In this document: positions 20,301 through 29,184 of the stretch, one piece after another
How positions within the stretch are numbered: the stretch's first letter is position 1
Layout of the letters: every line of letters starts with the position of its first letter
NCBI RefSeq assembly: GCF_900110965.1
Contig: NZ_FOFO01000012.1
Coordinates: forward strand, 1 to 64,000
Reading direction: 5' to 3'
DNA from: Ectothiorhodospira magna
Lineage (GTDB): Bacteria; Pseudomonadota; Gammaproteobacteria; Ectothiorhodospirales; Ectothiorhodospiraceae
Length of the DNA: 64,000 nt
Notes under the pieces: generated by a model
The model's input: the letters and a program-made list of their open reading frames with translations, nothing else
Database searches by the model: none
Told to the model about the DNA's origin: nothing
Position numbers and translations under genes: made by a program

Positions 20301-21205
20301 ATCTCCCGCTCTCCGGGCAGGAACACCAGGATGTCGCCGGGACCGGCCTGGGCCAGTTCATCCACCGCCGCCAGCAGGGCCTCGTTCAGATCCCGGTCGG
20401 TGTCGGCGTCATCCTCGCCGGTGACCGGGCGGTAGCGGATCTCCACCGGGTAGGTGCGGCCAGGGACTTCGTAGACGGGGGCATCGGCGAAGTGGCGGGC
20501 GATGCGTTCCGGGTCCAGGGTGGCGGAGGTGATGATGAGCTTGAGGTCCGGCCGCCGGGGTAGCAGACGCTTGAGATAGCCCAGCAGGAAGTCGATGTTG
20601 AGGCTGCGCTCGTGGGCCTCGTCGATGATGAGGGTGTCGTAGGCACTCAGCAGCGGGTCCGAGCGCAGTTCCGCCAGCAGGATGCCGTCGGTCATGAGCT
20701 TGACCAGGGTGCGGGGGCCGACATGATCGGAGAAGCGCACCTTGAAGCCCACCTGCTCCCCCAGGGGGCTGTTCAGTTCCTCGGCAATGCGGCTCGCCAC
20801 CGAGCGGGCGGCGATGCGCCGGGGCTGGGTGTGGCCGATGAGGCCATCGGTCCCCCGGCCCAGGGACAGGCAGATCTTGGGCAGCTGGGTGGTCTTGCCC
20901 GAGCCGGTCTCGCCGCAGATCACCACCACCTGATGGGCCTGGATCAGACCAGCAATTTCCTCCCGATGGGCGCTGACGGGCAGATCGTCGGGGAAGTTCG
21001 GCGAGGGCAGGGCCTGGCGGCGTTGTTCACGGGCCAGGACCGAGGCTTCGATCCGGCCATTCAACCGCTCCAGCAGGCGGTCGGCGGGCTTGCCGGCCTG
21101 GATTCGGCGACGAGCGCGGTCCAGATCCTTGTGGAGGGCGTCATGGTCCCGTGTCAGGCAAAGGGGAATGCGTGCGGCGAGCTGATCGGGGTCCGGGTGA
21201 GACAT
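17336..21205 (-). CDS. hrpA: ATP-dependent RNA helicase HrpA
   Basis: DEAH-box RNA helicase of 1289 residues from ATG 21205 (MSHPDPDQLAARIPL), the normal length for HrpA. In E. coli HrpA acts on mRNA and resolves stalled, collided ribosomes. Motifs in order: Walker A GETGSGKTTQLP, QPRRIAARSVA (Ia), DEAHERSLNIDF (II), SATLD (III), TNVAETALTVPGI (V), QRAGRCGR (VI), then HA2/OB-fold regions and the long HrpA-specific C-terminal domain (DUF3418). A longer in-frame start at 21283 overlaps the SPOR gene and is not used. It follows that gene with a 31 bp gap and may be co-transcribed with argS. Confidence 0.95.
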   Translation of the reverse strand: MSHPDPDQLAARIPLCLTRDHDALHKDLDRARRRIQAGKPADRLLERLNGRIEASVLAREQRRQALPSPNFPDDLPVSAHREEIAGLIQAHQVVVICGETGSGKTTQLPKICLSLGRGTDGLIGHTQPRRIAARSVASRIAEELNSPLGEQVGFKVRFSDHVGPRTLVKLMTDGILLAELRSDPLLSAYDTLIIDEAHERSLNIDFLLGYLKRLLPRRPDLKLIITSATLDPERIARHFADAPVYEVPGRTYPVEIRYRPVTGEDDADTDRDLNEALLAAVDELAQAGPGDILVFLPGEREIREAAEALRKHHPRHTEILPLYARLSAAEQNRVFAPHTGRRVVLATNVAETALTVPGIRYVIDSGLVRIARYAWRSRIQRLSLEPVSQASANQRAGRCGRLGPGICIRLYGEEDFQLRPAYTDPEILRSNLASVILQMAHLNLGDPEDFPFVEPPDTRLIRDGFKLLQTLQAVDDAHRITATGRQLARLPVDPTLGAMLLAAAREQALAEVTLIVAFLALQDPRERPAEKRQAADEAHARFREPGSDFLGYLKLWAAWREQSRHLSKAKLRAWCREHFLSFVRMREWQDLHGQLRQSLREMDLKENQEPADPAAIHRALLTGLVTQVGVKTEKHDYLGARNRRFHIHPSSGLFKGTPAWIMAAEIAETTRVYARECAAIRPEFLETVAGHLLKHHYYEPHFEPRRGTVAAWDRVTLFGLIVNPKRKVNYGRVDPADARRVFIREGLVAGRLRSRAPALAHNQALIREIEDLEARGRRRDLLADEQVLYDFYDGRLPPQIHDGAGFERWRKQAERDDATILHLDRDTLLQREAPDLGGERFPDVLESDGLRLPLSYRFEPGHEADGVTLTLPLAALNALDPGRGDWLVPGLLEEKIAALIKTLPKSLRRNFVPAPEFARAALARLEVTQGELIPALTRALRQITGTDVPLDQWQPERLEPHLQMRYRVVDPQGKTLVSGRDLQALKDQLSGRAVESFQAHRPEDRERDGLTDWDFGPLADHVAFQQHGATLRGYPALEDRGDRVALILADSPARAATIHRAGLRRLFMLGAREPVKYLYRSLPDIQRLCLQYNPVDRCEALKDDLVFAAVERVFMAEPWPRDAAAFEQRLEAGRGELVAAANALCALAGEILTAYQRIRTRLKGALPLSWVEAAGDIRDQLEHLIHPHCLLETPPDRLAQYPRYLAAIERRMERLDHAPDKDRRARVDLEPLWEDCKARRAAGRTGGDWSRYRWLIEELRVSLFAQELGTVEKVSVKRLEDLRKSLDRA

Positions 21206-21236
21206 GGGGACGTGTCGGTATGGAGCACTGACGCCG

Positions 21237-21803
21237 TCAAGCGTCAGGCACCCGCACCATGATGGTCTGGACCTGATTGGCATGCAGTCGCTCCCGCATC
21301 CGGTTCAGGTTGTCCAGATCGGTGAATGGTCCCACCTGTACCCGGTGCCAGGTGTCCCCATTGACGGTGACCGGCTGGATACGGGCCTCCACGCCCATCA
21401 TGGCCAGACTGGCCCGCAGGCGGTCGGCTTCCTGCTGGGCACGAAAGGAACCCGCCTGTAGCAGATAACGACCAGGCTGTTGCACCGGTGCTGGCGGAGG
21501 CGGTGGGCCACCTGGGGCAGTACGGGGCTGAATCTGGGGTTCAGGCACCACCACCTCCAGTTCCGGCAGCAGGGTGTAAAAGTCGAAACGCGGGCGGGCC
21601 GGCCCCGAATCCGATGCCTCCTGGGCTGGGGTGGCCACGGGTGATTCTTCGGGGGCGGACTGTTGGGTCTGCAGATACACCACCAGAGCAATGAACAGAC
21701 CGATCCCCAGGCCAGAGGCGCCCCAAATCCAGCTGGGCAGAGGCGGGCTTTCCTCCTCCACGGGCCGGGTGCGGCTGGCCTGGCGCCGGGGCTTGGCAGC
21801 CAT
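21237..21803 (-). CDS. FtsN-like SPOR-domain membrane protein
   Basis: 188 residues: a short basic cytoplasmic tail, one membrane segment (about residues 26-45, IWGASGLGIGLFIALVVYL), a proline-rich periplasmic linker (about 50-108) and a C-terminal SPOR domain (RYLLQAGSFRAQQEADRL...WHRVQVGPFTDLDNLNRM). SPOR domains bind septal peptidoglycan stripped of stem peptides, so the protein probably localises to the division site. An argS-SPOR order is common in Gammaproteobacteria. Its ATG overlaps the argS stop by one base (TAATG), implying coupling. Whether it is the functional FtsN cannot be settled from sequence alone. Confidence 0.88.
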   Translation of the reverse strand: MAAKPRRQASRTRPVEEESPPLPSWIWGASGLGIGLFIALVVYLQTQQSAPEESPVATPAQEASDSGPARPRFDFYTLLPELEVVVPEPQIQPRTAPGGPPPPPAPVQQPGRYLLQAGSFRAQQEADRLRASLAMMGVEARIQPVTVNGDTWHRVQVGPFTDLDNLNRMRERLHANQVQTIMVRVPDA

Positions 21804-23563
21804 TACATCTCCTCGGGCGCACAGACGCCCAATAATTTGAGACCGTTGGCCAGTACCTGTCGCACCGCCAGGATCAGGTTGATACGGGCATCCCGCAATT
21901 GGGCATCATCCACCAAAAACGGATGGGCGTTGTAGTAGGTGTGGAAATCATTGGCCAGATCCCGCAGATAGTTGGCCACCTGATGGGGTTCCTCCGCCAG
22001 GGCGGCGGCCTCCACCATTTCAGGATAATGGGCCAGACTGGCCAGCAGGGCGGATTCATGGTCTTCAATGAGCCGGTCCAGATGGGCCTGACCGTGGGTT
22101 TGATCGTGGGTCATCCCCCTGGCCACCATCTGGCGCAACACGCTGCATACCCGAGCATGGGCATACTGGATGTAGTACACCGGGTTATCGTTGGACTGGG
22201 ATTTGGCCAGATCCAGATCAAAATCCAGGTGTTGTTCGCAACGGCGCATGACGTAGAAAAACCGGGCGGCATCATTGCCCACTTCCTGCCGCAGTTCCCG
22301 CAGGGTGACGAAACTGCCGGAGCGGGTGGACATCTGCACCCGCTCGCCACCCCGGTAGAGAATGGCGAACTGCACCAGCAGCACATCCAGACGGGCATCT
22401 TCCCGGCCCATGGCATGCAGTGCCGCTTTCACCCGGGGCACATAGCCGTGATGATCGGCGCCCCAGACATCAATCACCCGGTCATAGCCCCGGTCGAACT
22501 TGTCCATGTGGTAGGCGATATCCGAGGCAAAGTAGGTGGTCTGGCCGTTGTCCCGCTGTACCACCCGGTCCTTCTCGTCGCCATATTCGGTGGAACGAAA
22601 CCACAAGGCCCCGTCCTTTTCATACAGGGCACCCTGGTCCTGCAATTGTTTCAGCGCCTTGTTGACGGCGCCCTTGTCGGTCAGGGAACGCTCCGAGTAC
22701 CAGGTCTCATAGGTGACGCCGAATTCCGCCAGATCATCACGGATGTCATCCAGGATGACATTGAGGCCCAGTTCAAAGACATGGCGGTAGCGGTCGTCCC
22801 CCAGCAGGGTTTTGGCCCGCTGGATCACCGCGTCGATGTATTCTTCCTTGTCGCCGCCGTCCGGCTCATCCAGTGGCAACCCTTCCATCAGCACCTGGGC
22901 GGTCACGGCATAATCACGGCCATGTGTCTGGAACAGGGTGTCGGCAATGTCCCGTACATAGTCCCCCCGGTAGGCATTGGTGGGAAAATGGAACTGCACC
23001 CCGCACCGTTCCAGATAACGCAGCCAGACGCTGGTGCCGAGAATGTCCATCTGTCGGCCTGCATCATTGACGTAGTATTCCCGGTGGACTTCAAAACCCA
23101 CTGTCTCCAGCAGGTCTGCCACTGCCGCACCGTAGGCGGCGCCGCGACCATGTCCCACGTGCAGGGGGCCGGTGGGATTGGCGGAGACAAATTCCACCTG
23201 CACCTTCTTGCCGGCGCCCAGACGGCTGCGACCGTAGGCTTCTCCGGCTTCCAGCACCTGGGTAATCACCCTCAACCGGGCGCGGCGACTGACGAATAGA
23301 TTGATAAAACCCGGACCGGCGATCTCCACCTTGTCCAGGATATCCGATTCGGGCAGATGGTCGATGATCAACTGGGCCACGTCCCGGGGTTTGCGACCCA
23401 GAGGCTTGGCCAGTTGCAGGGCCAGGTTGGTGGCAAAATCACCGTGGGCCTTGTCTCTGGTGCGCGTCAATTGAACCTCCACCGACCGGTCGGCGGGCAG
23501 GGTGCCATTGCCGGTGAGGGTGTGGAGGGATTGTTCGAGCAGGGCCTGTAATTGAGGTTTCAA
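21803..23563 (-). CDS. argS: Arginyl-tRNA synthetase
   Basis: Class I aminoacyl-tRNA synthetase charging tRNA-Arg. The 586-residue product has the Add-1 N-terminal domain (residues 1-110), the HIGH signature as HVGH in [18 protein letters not shown], the catalytic Rossmann fold, a KMSK-like loop MSTRSGSF (as in many ArgRS, the last lysine is replaced) and an alpha-helical anticodon-binding domain (DALR) ending in [10 protein letters not shown]. Only one copy is seen. It heads argS-SPOR-hrpA on the minus strand, 140 bp downstream of priA. Confidence 0.97.
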   Translation of the reverse strand: MKPQLQALLEQSLHTLTGNGTLPADRSVEVQLTRTRDKAHGDFATNLALQLAKPLGRKPRDVAQLIIDHLPESDILDKVEIAGPGFINLFVSRRARLRVITQVLEAGEAYGRSRLGAGKKVQVEFVSANPTGPLHVGHGRGAAYGAAVADLLETVGFEVHREYYVNDAGRQMDILGTSVWLRYLERCGVQFHFPTNAYRGDYVRDIADTLFQTHGRDYAVTAQVLMEGLPLDEPDGGDKEEYIDAVIQRAKTLLGDDRYRHVFELGLNVILDDIRDDLAEFGVTYETWYSERSLTDKGAVNKALKQLQDQGALYEKDGALWFRSTEYGDEKDRVVQRDNGQTTYFASDIAYHMDKFDRGYDRVIDVWGADHHGYVPRVKAALHAMGREDARLDVLLVQFAILYRGGERVQMSTRSGSFVTLRELRQEVGNDAARFFYVMRRCEQHLDFDLDLAKSQSNDNPVYYIQYAHARVCSVLRQMVARGMTHDQTHGQAHLDRLIEDHESALLASLAHYPEMVEAAALAEEPHQVANYLRDLANDFHTYYNAHPFLVDDAQLRDARINLILAVRQVLANGLKLLGVCAPEEM

Positions 23564-23703
23564 GGTTTCGGTATCCGAAGAAGAACAAACGGCGGGAAAA
23601 TCTCAACGAGGGCAGATTCTATCGAGAATGGCAAGGGGGGTGAATACCCTTGCCGGGATGAGGGCGCCAGGAAGCCATCAAAAGAAGAAAGAAAAGCAAC
23701 GGT

Positions 23704-25917
23704 TTATTGCAAATCCACCGGGTCCACATCCACGGACCATCTGACCTTTCTGGCGCCGGGTAATCGGGGAAGATCGGGCAGCCAGATGGCCAAAGCCTTG
23801 CGCAGATCCCGCCGTTGGTCTGCCTGTAGCAGCAGGTGGGCCCGATAGCGTCCCGCCTTGCGTTCCATGGGTGCTGGCGCCGGTCCCCAGGCCTGTACTC
23901 CCTGAGGATTTTTCGAGGTCAGGGCCTGAGACGCCCCCTCCAGAAACACTCGGGGGGCCTCGGCATCTGCCGCTTCTGCCCGCAGCAGCGCCAGGGCGGC
24001 GTAAGGGGGCAGGTGAGCTTCCCTGCGCTCGGCCAGGGCGGCCTGGGCAAAGGCGCCATAGCCTGCCCTGAGCAGGGTCAGCAACAGGGGATGGTCCGGG
24101 TGATGGGTCTGGATCAGCACTTCTCCGGGTCGGGCGCCGCGACCGGCCCGTCCAGCCACTTGGACGATGGTCTGGGCCAGACGCTCCACGGCCCGGAAGT
24201 CGGCGCTGAACAGTCCCTGATCTGCCTCCAGAATGGCCGCCAGGGTCACATTGGGAAAATCATGGCCCTTGGCCAGCATCTGTGTCCCCACCAGAATACG
24301 GTGCTGGCCGCTGCGTACCCCTTCCAGCGCCGAGGCCAGGGCGCCTTTGCGCCGGGTGCTGTCCCGATCAATGCGCACCACCGGCCAGGCAGGAAAATGC
24401 CGTCGCAGGGCCTGTTCCACCCGTTCGGTGCCCTGACCCCGGCCTACCAGGGGGCGACTGCAGCTCGGGCATTGGGCGGGCACGCCGGTTTCATGGCCGC
24501 AATGATGGCACCGCAGGCGGCGGATGCCTGCATGCCAGGTCATGCGGGCGTCACAGCGGTGGCAATCAGCCACCCAGCCACATTCATGGCAGATCAGGGC
24601 CGGGGCATACCCCCGCCGGTTGAGAAACAGCAGCACCTGACCATCGTCTTCCAGATGCTGTTGTATCCGATCCAGCAGCGGGACCGACAAGCCCTCGTCC
24701 ATGAACTGACTGCGCACGTCCAGCAGCTTCAGGCGCGGCGCCGAAGCGCCGCCGGCCCGGCCCGGCAGGGACAGATGCCGATATTGCCCCCGTGCCACGT
24801 TGGCCAGGCTCTCCAGAGCCGGAGTGGCCGATCCCAGCACCACCGGCACCTGTTCCCGATGGGCGCGCATCACCGCCAGATCCCGGGCGTGATAGCGGAA
24901 ACCGTCCTGCTGCTTGAGGGAGGGGTCATGTTCCTCATCGACAATGATCAAACCGGGCCGTGCCCAGGGGGCAAAGACCGCCGAACGGGTACCGATCACC
25001 ACCCCGGCCTCGCCGCTGCGGGCGCAAAGCCAGGCGCAGAGGCGTTCGCTGTCATTGAGTCCAGAGTGCAGTACCGCAATGGGGATATCCAGACGCGCCC
25101 GAAAACGGTCCAGCAATTGAGGGGTGAGGGCAATCTCGGGCACCAGCACCAGGCACTGACGGCCACTGGCCAGCACCTGCCGGATCACCTGTAGATAGAC
25201 TTCGGTCTTGCCGCTGCCGGTCACCCCTTCCAGCAGATGGCCGGTGAATCCGTCCAGACTGGCCACAATGGCCTCCACCGCCTGTTGCTGGGCGGCGTTG
25301 AGGGCAGGGGCCGGGGCCGGTGGGGTATCCACCTGGGTCAGACAGGAACGGGCGTCTATCTGCACCAGTCCCTTGTCCACCAGTGCCTTGAGCGATTGAC
25401 GGGGATCGGTGTCCTGCTGGGTTCTGAGCTGTTCCAGGGTCAGGGCTTCCTGTCTGTCCTGCAACAGGCGCAGCAGGGCCGTCTGGCGAGGGGCGCGGGG
25501 CAGACTGGCCGGATCGGTGCGGCGGCCTGCCTCGGTCAGGGTGCAATACTCGATACCCTGAACCTGGGCCGGCTTGCCCTGACGCAGGGCCACGGGCAGG
25601 GCAGCGGCCATCACCTCACCCAGGGGATGCTGATAGTAGTCGGCGGCCCAGGTGAGCAGGTTCAACAGCAGCGCGTCAAGCAGTGGCTCGGCGTCCAAAG
25701 TGGCCACGATGGGCCGTAGCCGGTGACTTGGCACATGGGATGCCTCGCTGTGACCGATGACCACCCCCACCATCTGACGCCGACCAAAGGGCACCCGCAC
25801 CCGGGCACCGATGGCAGGCAGGTTGGCCTCATCGGGAGCCGGCAGATAGTCGAAATACCCCTGCACGGGGGTGGGGACGGCAATCTGGAGAATGGGGGTG
25901 GCGGAGGACTGGGGCAT
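23704..25917 (-). CDS. priA: Primosomal protein N', replication restart helicase PriA
   Basis: PriA recognises collapsed forks and reloads the replisome. ATG 25917 (MPQSSATPILQIAVPTP) yields 737 residues, the family norm; an upstream in-frame start would run into the terminator region and is rejected. The 3'BD domain is at about 1-105. Helicase motifs: GVTGSGKTEVY (Walker A), DEEHDPSLK (DEEH box), GSATPALES (III), and GTQMLAKGHDFPNVTL plus QVAGRAGRG (V-VI). The zinc-binding insertion with four CxxC pairs (CHEC, CHRC, CHHC, CPSC) is complete. Confidence 0.97.
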   Translation of the reverse strand: MPQSSATPILQIAVPTPVQGYFDYLPAPDEANLPAIGARVRVPFGRRQMVGVVIGHSEASHVPSHRLRPIVATLDAEPLLDALLLNLLTWAADYYQHPLGEVMAAALPVALRQGKPAQVQGIEYCTLTEAGRRTDPASLPRAPRQTALLRLLQDRQEALTLEQLRTQQDTDPRQSLKALVDKGLVQIDARSCLTQVDTPPAPAPALNAAQQQAVEAIVASLDGFTGHLLEGVTGSGKTEVYLQVIRQVLASGRQCLVLVPEIALTPQLLDRFRARLDIPIAVLHSGLNDSERLCAWLCARSGEAGVVIGTRSAVFAPWARPGLIIVDEEHDPSLKQQDGFRYHARDLAVMRAHREQVPVVLGSATPALESLANVARGQYRHLSLPGRAGGASAPRLKLLDVRSQFMDEGLSVPLLDRIQQHLEDDGQVLLFLNRRGYAPALICHECGWVADCHRCDARMTWHAGIRRLRCHHCGHETGVPAQCPSCSRPLVGRGQGTERVEQALRRHFPAWPVVRIDRDSTRRKGALASALEGVRSGQHRILVGTQMLAKGHDFPNVTLAAILEADQGLFSADFRAVERLAQTIVQVAGRAGRGARPGEVLIQTHHPDHPLLLTLLRAGYGAFAQAALAERREAHLPPYAALALLRAEAADAEAPRVFLEGASQALTSKNPQGVQAWGPAPAPMERKAGRYRAHLLLQADQRRDLRKALAIWLPDLPRLPGARKVRWSVDVDPVDLQ

Positions 25918-25956
25918 GGTGGCGAATGATGCCACATCCGCCCGATGATAAAGCTG

Positions 25957-25992
25957 CTCTCCCCCTGGCGGGAGAGGGGTTGGGGTGAGGGA
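25957..25992. repeat. GC-rich hairpin of a widespread intergenic repeat type
   Basis: CTCTCCC (25957-25963) pairs with GGGAGAG (25970-25976), followed by GGGTTGGGGTGAGGGAG. This hairpin plus TGGGGTGAGGG tail resembles a short intergenic repeat seen in many unrelated bacterial genomes. It sits between the priA start and the pnt terminator. One copy only was noticed here. Confidence 0.45.
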
Positions 25993-26000
25993 GTAAAACG

Positions 26001-26026
26001 AAAAAAGCCCGGCGATGACGCCGGGC
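26001..26026 (-). terminator. Rho-independent terminator of the pnt operon
   Basis: Read on the minus strand: stem GCCCGGCG, loop TCAT, stem CGCCGGGC, then a run of six T. It lies 28 bp past the pntB stop, ending transcription of pntA1-pntA2-pntB before priA. Confidence 0.9.
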
Positions 26027-26054
26027 CTTGTCACTTTCCTTTGCGGGATCGGGA

Positions 26055-27437
26055 TTAACCGATTTCCTTGATGCTGGAGATCAGCTCGCTGGCGGCCTTC
26101 TGGCCGTCGCCGTACAGCATGCGGGTGTTGTCGGCGAAGAACAGATGGTTCTCCACGCCGGAGAAGCCGGCACCCTTGCCACGCTTGATCACGATGACGT
26201 TCTTGGCCTGGTCCGCGTTCAGAATCGGCATGCCGTAGATCGGGCTTTCCGGGTTGGAACGGGCCACCGGGTTCACCACGTCGTTGGCACCGATGACGAT
26301 GGCCACGTCGGCGGTCTTGAACTCGCTGTTGATCTCATCCAGGTCGTAGATGATGTCGTAGGGCACGCCGGCTTCCGCCAGCAGCACGTTCATGTGACCG
26401 GGCATGCGGCCCGCCACCGGGTGAATGGCGAACTTCACCGTCACGCCCCGCTCCTGCAGCAGCTGGGTCAGTTCCCAGATCTTGTGCTGGGCCTGGGCCA
26501 CGGCCATGCCGTAACCGGGGACGATGATCACCTTGTCGGCAAACGCCATCATCACGCCGGCGTCGGAGGCCTCGATCTCCTTCATGGTGCCGGTCACTTC
26601 GGACTGATCACCACCGCTGGTTTCGCCAAAGTGGCTGAACAGCACGTTGGAGATGGGACGGTTCATGGCCTTGGCCATCAGCTGGGTCAGCAGGGTACCG
26701 GCGGCACCCACCACGATACCGGCAATCATCAGCGCGGCATTGTCCAGCACCAGACCCTTCAGGCCCACGGCCAGACCGGTGAGGGCGTTGTACAGGGAGA
26801 TCACCACCGGCATGTCCGCGCCGCCGATGGGCAGGGTCATGAGGATGCCGAAGGCCAGGGCCAGGAGCAGGAACACGGTCAGCAGGGCACCGTTCACCTG
26901 GGCGCCGCTGAAGCTGATGATGATGCCCAGCAGCACGGTGGCACCGAGTACGCCCAGGTTGATCTTCTGCTGCATGTCAAAGCGCAGGGACTTGGTGATC
27001 AGGCCCTGCAGCTTGGCGAAGGCGATCAGGGAGCCGGAGAAGGCCACGGCGCCGATGATCACACCCAGCACGGCGATGAACTGGATGGTCCAGCTCAGCT
27101 CGTAGGAACCCATCAGGGCCACGATGCCGATACCGGCGGCCGCGCCGCCGCCCATGCCGTTGTACAGGGCGATCATCTGCGGCATGTCGGTCATGGCGAC
27201 GCGCTTGCCGGTGTACCAGGCCAGACCGCCACCGATACCGATGCCCAGGATGATCAGCAGGTAGTTGATGAAACCCCGGACTTCAGGGTGCAGGAAGGTG
27301 ACCACCGTGGCGATGACCATGCCCCAGCCGGCCCAGACGATCCCGCGACGGGCGGTGACCGGCGAGGCCATCTGCTTGAGGCCGACGATGAACAGCACCG
27401 CCGCCGCAAAGTAGGCTACGTTGATGATGAAACCCAT
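26055..27437 (-). CDS. pntB: NAD(P) transhydrogenase beta subunit PntB
   Basis: Integral membrane subunit of proton-translocating transhydrogenase, which transfers hydride from NADH to NADP+ driven by proton re-entry. 460 residues: about nine membrane segments (residues 1-260), including GMGGGAAAGIGIVALMGSYE, then the soluble NADP-binding domain III with GYGMAVAQAQHKIWEL, HPVAGRMPGHMNVLLAEAGVPYD, IGANDVVNPVAR and VIKRGKGAGFSGVEN, all hallmark motifs. It follows pntA2 with no gap (stop and start adjoin) and is ended by the terminator at 26001-26026. Confidence 0.97.
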   Translation of the reverse strand: MGFIINVAYFAAAVLFIVGLKQMASPVTARRGIVWAGWGMVIATVVTFLHPEVRGFINYLLIILGIGIGGGLAWYTGKRVAMTDMPQMIALYNGMGGGAAAGIGIVALMGSYELSWTIQFIAVLGVIIGAVAFSGSLIAFAKLQGLITKSLRFDMQQKINLGVLGATVLLGIIISFSGAQVNGALLTVFLLLALAFGILMTLPIGGADMPVVISLYNALTGLAVGLKGLVLDNAALMIAGIVVGAAGTLLTQLMAKAMNRPISNVLFSHFGETSGGDQSEVTGTMKEIEASDAGVMMAFADKVIIVPGYGMAVAQAQHKIWELTQLLQERGVTVKFAIHPVAGRMPGHMNVLLAEAGVPYDIIYDLDEINSEFKTADVAIVIGANDVVNPVARSNPESPIYGMPILNADQAKNVIVIKRGKGAGFSGVENHLFFADNTRMLYGDGQKAASELISSIKEIG

Positions 27438-27728
27438 TTACTTGGCCCCCTTGCTGGACTTGAACATCTCGAGCATGCGCTCGGTCACCACGTAACCACC
27501 CACGGCGTTACCGGCGGCCAGGATCACGGCGATGAAGCCCACCCACATCTGGGCCGTGGTTTCGGCGTGGCCCAGGGCCACCATGGTACCCACCAGCACG
27601 ATGCCGTGGATGAAGTTGGAGCCGGACATCAGCGGCGTGTGCAGGATCACCGGCACCTTGGAAATGACCTCGTAGCCGGTGAAGGCGGCGAGCATGAAGA
27701 TGTAGAGTGCAACAAAACCCTCGATCAC
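27438..27728 (-). CDS. pntA2: NAD(P) transhydrogenase alpha-2 (membrane) subunit
   Basis: 96 residues with three membrane helices (VALYIFMLAAFTGYEVISKVP; FIHGIVLVGTMVALG; MWVGFIAVILAAGNAVGGYVVTERML), equivalent to the C-terminal membrane part of a full-length PntA. A separate gene for this part is the Rhodospirillum-type three-gene arrangement, unlike E. coli where pntA is one gene. The start is GTG, overlapping the pntA1 stop as GTGA. Confidence 0.94.
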   Translation of the reverse strand: MIEGFVALYIFMLAAFTGYEVISKVPVILHTPLMSGSNFIHGIVLVGTMVALGHAETTAQMWVGFIAVILAAGNAVGGYVVTERMLEMFKSSKGAK

Positions 27729-28858
27729 TTTTGATCTCCTTCCACAAGGCTGCGGGTTGCGTCGTGCTTGATCTCACCGTCGTGGGTCAGACAGCTCTTG
27801 GCGATGATCTCGTCGTTCCAGTCCAGGTTCAGCTTGCCGTCGGCGAGCACGGGGGACAGGAAGTTGAGCAGGTTCTTGGCGTACATTTCGCTGGCGTGCA
27901 GCGGCACCTGGCTGGGCACGTTCAGGGGGCCGTGAATGGTCACGCCGCCCTTGGTGACGGTCTTGCCGGGCTTGGTCAGTTCGCAGTTGCCGCCGCCCTC
28001 GGCGGCCAGGTCGATGATGACCGCGCCGGACTTCATGCCGTCCACCATCTTCTGGGGGATCAGCATGGGCGAGGGGCGGCCGGGGATGGCGGCGGTGGTG
28101 ATCAGCACGTCGCACTGGCTGATGAACCTGGCCAGGGCTTCCTGCTGTTTTGCCTTTTCCTCGTCGGTCAGTTCGCGGGCATAGCCGCCTTCGCCTTCCG
28201 CCTTCACACCCAGATCCAGGAACTTGGCGCCGAGGGATTCCACCTGCTCCTTGGTGGCGGAGCGCACGTCATAGGCTTCGACGATGGCGCCCAGGCGGCG
28301 GGCGGTGGCGATGGCCTGCAGGCCGGCCACGCCGGCACCGATCACCAGTACCTTGGAGGGACGGATGGTGCCGGCCGCGGTGGTGAGCATGGGAAAGAAG
28401 CGGCAGGACAGGTCCGCGCCCATGATGGCGGCCTTGTACCCGGCCACGGCGGCCTGGGAAGACAGGGCATCCATGCTCTGGGCACGGGAGATGCGGGGAA
28501 TCAACTCCATGGCGAAGCTGGTGATCTTCTTCTTCTGCAGGGCCTTGACCACATCCGTGTTCTTGTGAGCATGGAAGAACCCGATGAGGGTGGCCCCATC
28601 CTTCATCATGTTCACTTCTTCCTGGGTGGGCGGGGCCACCTTGACCACGATGTCGGCTTCCGCCATCAGGGTCTTGGCATCGTCCACCACGCGGGTGTCG
28701 GCATAGGTCTCGTCCGGGAACTGGGCATCGCGCCCGGCACCCTTCTGGATCATCACTTCAAGACCCAGTTTGGCAAAGCGCGCGGCGACCGTGGGGTCCA
28801 GTGCGACGCGCCGCTCGCCCTGGGCGGTTTCTTTGGGTACGGCTATCTTGATCGGCAT
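27725..28858 (-). CDS. pntA1: NAD(P) transhydrogenase alpha-1 (NAD-binding) subunit
   Basis: 377 residues from ATG 28858 (MPIKIAVPKETAQGERRVALDP, the family's canonical start). It is the soluble NAD(H)-binding domain I, related to alanine dehydrogenase. Seen: RRVALDPTVA, IQKGAGRDAQFPDETY, KVLVIGAGVAGLQAIATARRLGA (the GxGxxG dinucleotide motif) and the mobile loop region EGEGGYARELTDE. It forms the enzyme with pntA2 and pntB downstream. The longer in-frame start at 29026 extends into the non-coding region and is not used. Confidence 0.95.
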   Translation of the reverse strand: MPIKIAVPKETAQGERRVALDPTVAARFAKLGLEVMIQKGAGRDAQFPDETYADTRVVDDAKTLMAEADIVVKVAPPTQEEVNMMKDGATLIGFFHAHKNTDVVKALQKKKITSFAMELIPRISRAQSMDALSSQAAVAGYKAAIMGADLSCRFFPMLTTAAGTIRPSKVLVIGAGVAGLQAIATARRLGAIVEAYDVRSATKEQVESLGAKFLDLGVKAEGEGGYARELTDEEKAKQQEALARFISQCDVLITTAAIPGRPSPMLIPQKMVDGMKSGAVIIDLAAEGGGNCELTKPGKTVTKGGVTIHGPLNVPSQVPLHASEMYAKNLLNFLSPVLADGKLNLDWNDEIIAKSCLTHDGEIKHDATRSLVEGDQK

Positions 28859-29184
28859 GGATTGACTCCGTCTGCCCGTGCAGGGGTAATGGCCGGATGA
28901 CGACCGATCCTGACGATGAGGACTGCAACGGTTTTTGGGTGGATGCGAACCAGTTCGGGCGCCGCCGTCAGGCGGGGATGCCCAAAAACAGAGCATGGTA
29001 GCGGAATTTTTCCAGCCTTTGAACATCCAATGTCGATCATGTTGAAATCCGGATACGAAAAATCGTGTCGGACCCTGCCGAACATGGGGACTCAGGTCAA
29101 CGAATCAACGGCTTGATAATTGCTTTCTGGGTCCGTTTGCGGCAGAGTCGGGCGGTGCCGGTATAACCTCCCGAGGGTGCAGAG
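28859..29184. other. Divergent intergenic region between pntA1 and an HNH gene
   Basis: 326 bp with no credible gene. A TATAAC at 29162-29167 is a possible -10 box for the rightward HNH gene, but the only -35 candidate (TTGCGG, 29137-29142) has a long 19 bp spacing. No clear promoter for the pnt operon was recognised. Confidence 0.5.

Noticed and set aside
26028-27734. 568-codon plus-strand frame, very rich in His and Gly
   Set aside because: It is the exact complement of pntB and pntA2; the His/Gly bias comes from the GC-rich third positions of the real genes.
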